Part shown: positions 62,181-64,000 of the stretch, piece by piece
Numbering within the stretch: the first letter of the stretch is position 1
Layout of the letters: every line of letters starts with the position of its first letter
Source of the DNA: Malania oleifera
Lineage: Eukaryota > Streptophyta > Magnoliopsida > Santalales > Ximeniaceae
Assembly: GCF_029873635.1 (NCBI RefSeq)
Contig: NC_080420.1
Span: forward strand, 123,698,719 to 123,762,718
Direction of reading: 5' to 3'
DNA: 64,000 nt
The notes under the pieces: model-generated
The model's input: the letters and a program-made list of their open reading frames with translations, nothing else
Told to the model about the DNA's origin: nothing
Database searches by the model: none
Translations under genes and position numbers: made by a program

Positions 62181-63223
62181 ATACACCGTTACATGGATCT
62201 CAATGTTGGGCAACTAATAGTGAACATGCATAAAATTTATTTGACCGAATGTTCGCTACATAGGAATATAATGAAATCTAGTGAAACATATATGAATTTA
62301 TACCTCGATTTCGTCATATTCTCCATTCAAAATTCCATTTCATTGAGCGAACCAAACATGATGCTAGTGTAAAGAAACATGATATAATTTCTTTCCCTAT
62401 GAAAAATAATGCACCATTCATCACTAATTCAAACTCTTAAAATTTTTTTTGCATAGATGATCAATCAAAGATATTTCAGTGTTTGCACACACTCAAATTG
62501 AAACTGTTGGGGTCAAATTACAACACTTTGAAAGCTATAGGGTGTTTTAGGACAGCCCAAGTGATGGATCCTGTAAGAAAATGCTGGGCATATATTCCAT
62601 AAAAATTGAAATCATAATGGCATTATTTTTTCATGTGTTCAAAACTTGAAATTGCCCACCACCACCACTTTATACATTCCTCCATACAGGTCGAAGTTTG
62701 GAACTTGAAATCGCTCCCAAACTTATTATGATTGAGACTATTTTCTCTTTTGTAGTGCTACATGATTTATAGCTTCGGAATATAAGTTTTTGAATTTGAA
62801 TTTGTATGAATTTAAATATAACTTAGCTTTATTTTGCATAATATTTATTCAAAGGTCTGATTTTTGGAATTTATTTTTTGGATTCAAATTTACTGGAGAC
62901 GTTTGTAAAATAATATAAAATTATATCATGTTTTGTCAAAATTTATACAAATTTAAATTTTGTACATGTTTCCAAACACCACATTAGCTGATGCGGTTGA
63001 GTTATTAGTTACTGGCATTGAGGAATGACACATGATAACGAGAGCCAACGGTCACCATTATTGTTATTATTATTATTGTGGGGTTAGCTGGGGAATGAAT
63101 GACCACATTATAATGTAAGTAGTTGCCTTGCCGGTGAGGACATCTCTTATTGATGGAAACTGATTTGGCTTAGATCATTCTCAATGAGATTGGATTGTAT
63201 TTCATTCTATTCTTATATTACTA

Positions 63224-63475
63224 TTAGGGCAAAAGACACGTACCTTTCTTTTTAAGATTTCAAATTTTCAAATATCTCTGCTGAGGTTTTAAAAATTTTG
63301 AGTTTGTTAAAAAAACACAAATCTCTCTTTCTATTTTACAAAAAAATAAGTTTTTTTAGGAGGTTTTCGCCTTTCTAACAAACCTTAGAGGAGGTTTTTC
63401 GTATTTTTGAAATTCGAGTGAGGTCATTGTAGTTTTGCTAAACCTCAAGGTGGGTGAATGGTTTTTGCACTTATT
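63224..63475. repeat. dispersed repeat, copy 2
   Basis: Same order of segments as 45905-46315 (see that entry). The sense of the two copies is the same. The right part ends CCTCAAGGTGGGTG. Confidence 0.55.
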
Positions 63476-64000
63476 ATTATTTTGTGTTTGGATGATTTCT
63501 TTCAAGACTCAAAATTATTATAACAAAGGTATTTTTGTTTCTCATTATTGTAATAAGATGGTAGCATTCTCATTTTTGAGACATAAAAGGTTAAAAACTT
63601 AGTTTACATTTGGTTTGTGAAATGTTTATTCCCAGGGGTAGATTTGTTTTAGTATATTAGTTACAATTAATTAACTTGATCAGCGAGACCTAGGGGCGGA
63701 GGATGCTGATCCGTAGGTTTAGTGCCGCACCAGTGGATTCGAAGGGCTTGTTGGTGGCTGGAGTTCCTATATAAATAAATAAAAAATTTATATTTCATCT
63801 TATTTCAATGAAAAGCTACTCCGCCAAAGCTAACGAGTCGTCAATTTCTTTTCACCCCAAGGTGCTCAAATCTTTTCTCGCATTCCAAACCTAATATGCT
63901 TTAATATTGCGTTTAGGAACATTAGTTTTCGACTTTAAATTTAAATTTAGGTGAATTTGAATAAATTTGAATACAATTTTATATTATATTTTATTTAAAT

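Larger units (their letters stand above)
61661..64000. other. sequence downstream of PDK, no gene seen
   Basis: This includes the PDK 3' UTR at its start, two local repeats and AT-rich sequence. No coding exon was recognised to the window end. Confidence 0.55.

Overview
The window is nuclear DNA of a flowering plant, most likely a woody eudicot. It has AT-rich intergenic sequence, very long introns, and a dense load of plant-type transposable elements: Ty3/gypsy and other LTR elements, L1- and RTE-type LINEs, Au-type SINEs and hAT elements. I can place the origin no more precisely than that. I see no bacterial, organellar, viral-genome or CRISPR features.

Three host genes are supported. (1) On the minus strand at 5064-9335 lies a three-exon gene for a coiled-coil protein of the plant nuclear-envelope-associated protein (NEAP) family. 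Its first intron appears to use a GC donor, and its C-terminus is unlike the family as I remember it. (2) On the plus strand the gene for LSM7, a subunit of the U6 snRNA-binding LSm2-8 ring and the cytoplasmic LSm1-7 ring, has its 99-residue product split over four visible coding exons between 28298 and 45144. The presumed 5' UTR lies near 22230-22498, so the gene is about 23 kb long. (3) On the plus strand at 49310-61660 is a six-exon gene for mitochondrial pyruvate dehydrogenase kinase (367 residues). Its last 59-nt coding exon lies 8.2 kb beyond exon 5.

Layout: 1-5060 holds an LTR remnant, a 5'-truncated L1 tail and two exon-like islands. 5064-9335 is the NEAP gene. 9681-19640 is a transposon cluster: a hAT element carrying a solo LTR (9681-12930), a short hAT element (13830-14406), and a solo LTR (14657-19635) that was itself entered by a gypsy element retaining one LTR and a gag-protease region. 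19641-22200 is AT-rich, with one LTR-like block. 22230-45144 is LSM7; its introns hold an RTE fragment, two SINEs, a complete-ended gag-only Athila-like element (28528-35356), L1 fragments in both orientations, and a solo LTR inside one of them. 45145-49300 is intergenic with SINEs. 49310-61660 is the kinase gene, with a near full-length RTE LINE and a short young RTE copy in its last intron. 61661-64000 is downstream sequence with local duplications.

The three host genes do not form a pathway and are simply neighbours. The main story is structural: two small, conserved housekeeping genes stretched by nested transposon insertions, with target-site duplications (TSDs) that allow several insertion events to be ordered. 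I found no convincing new biological system. All percentages and identities are by-eye estimates, and family assignments come from remembered family sequences, not from searches.
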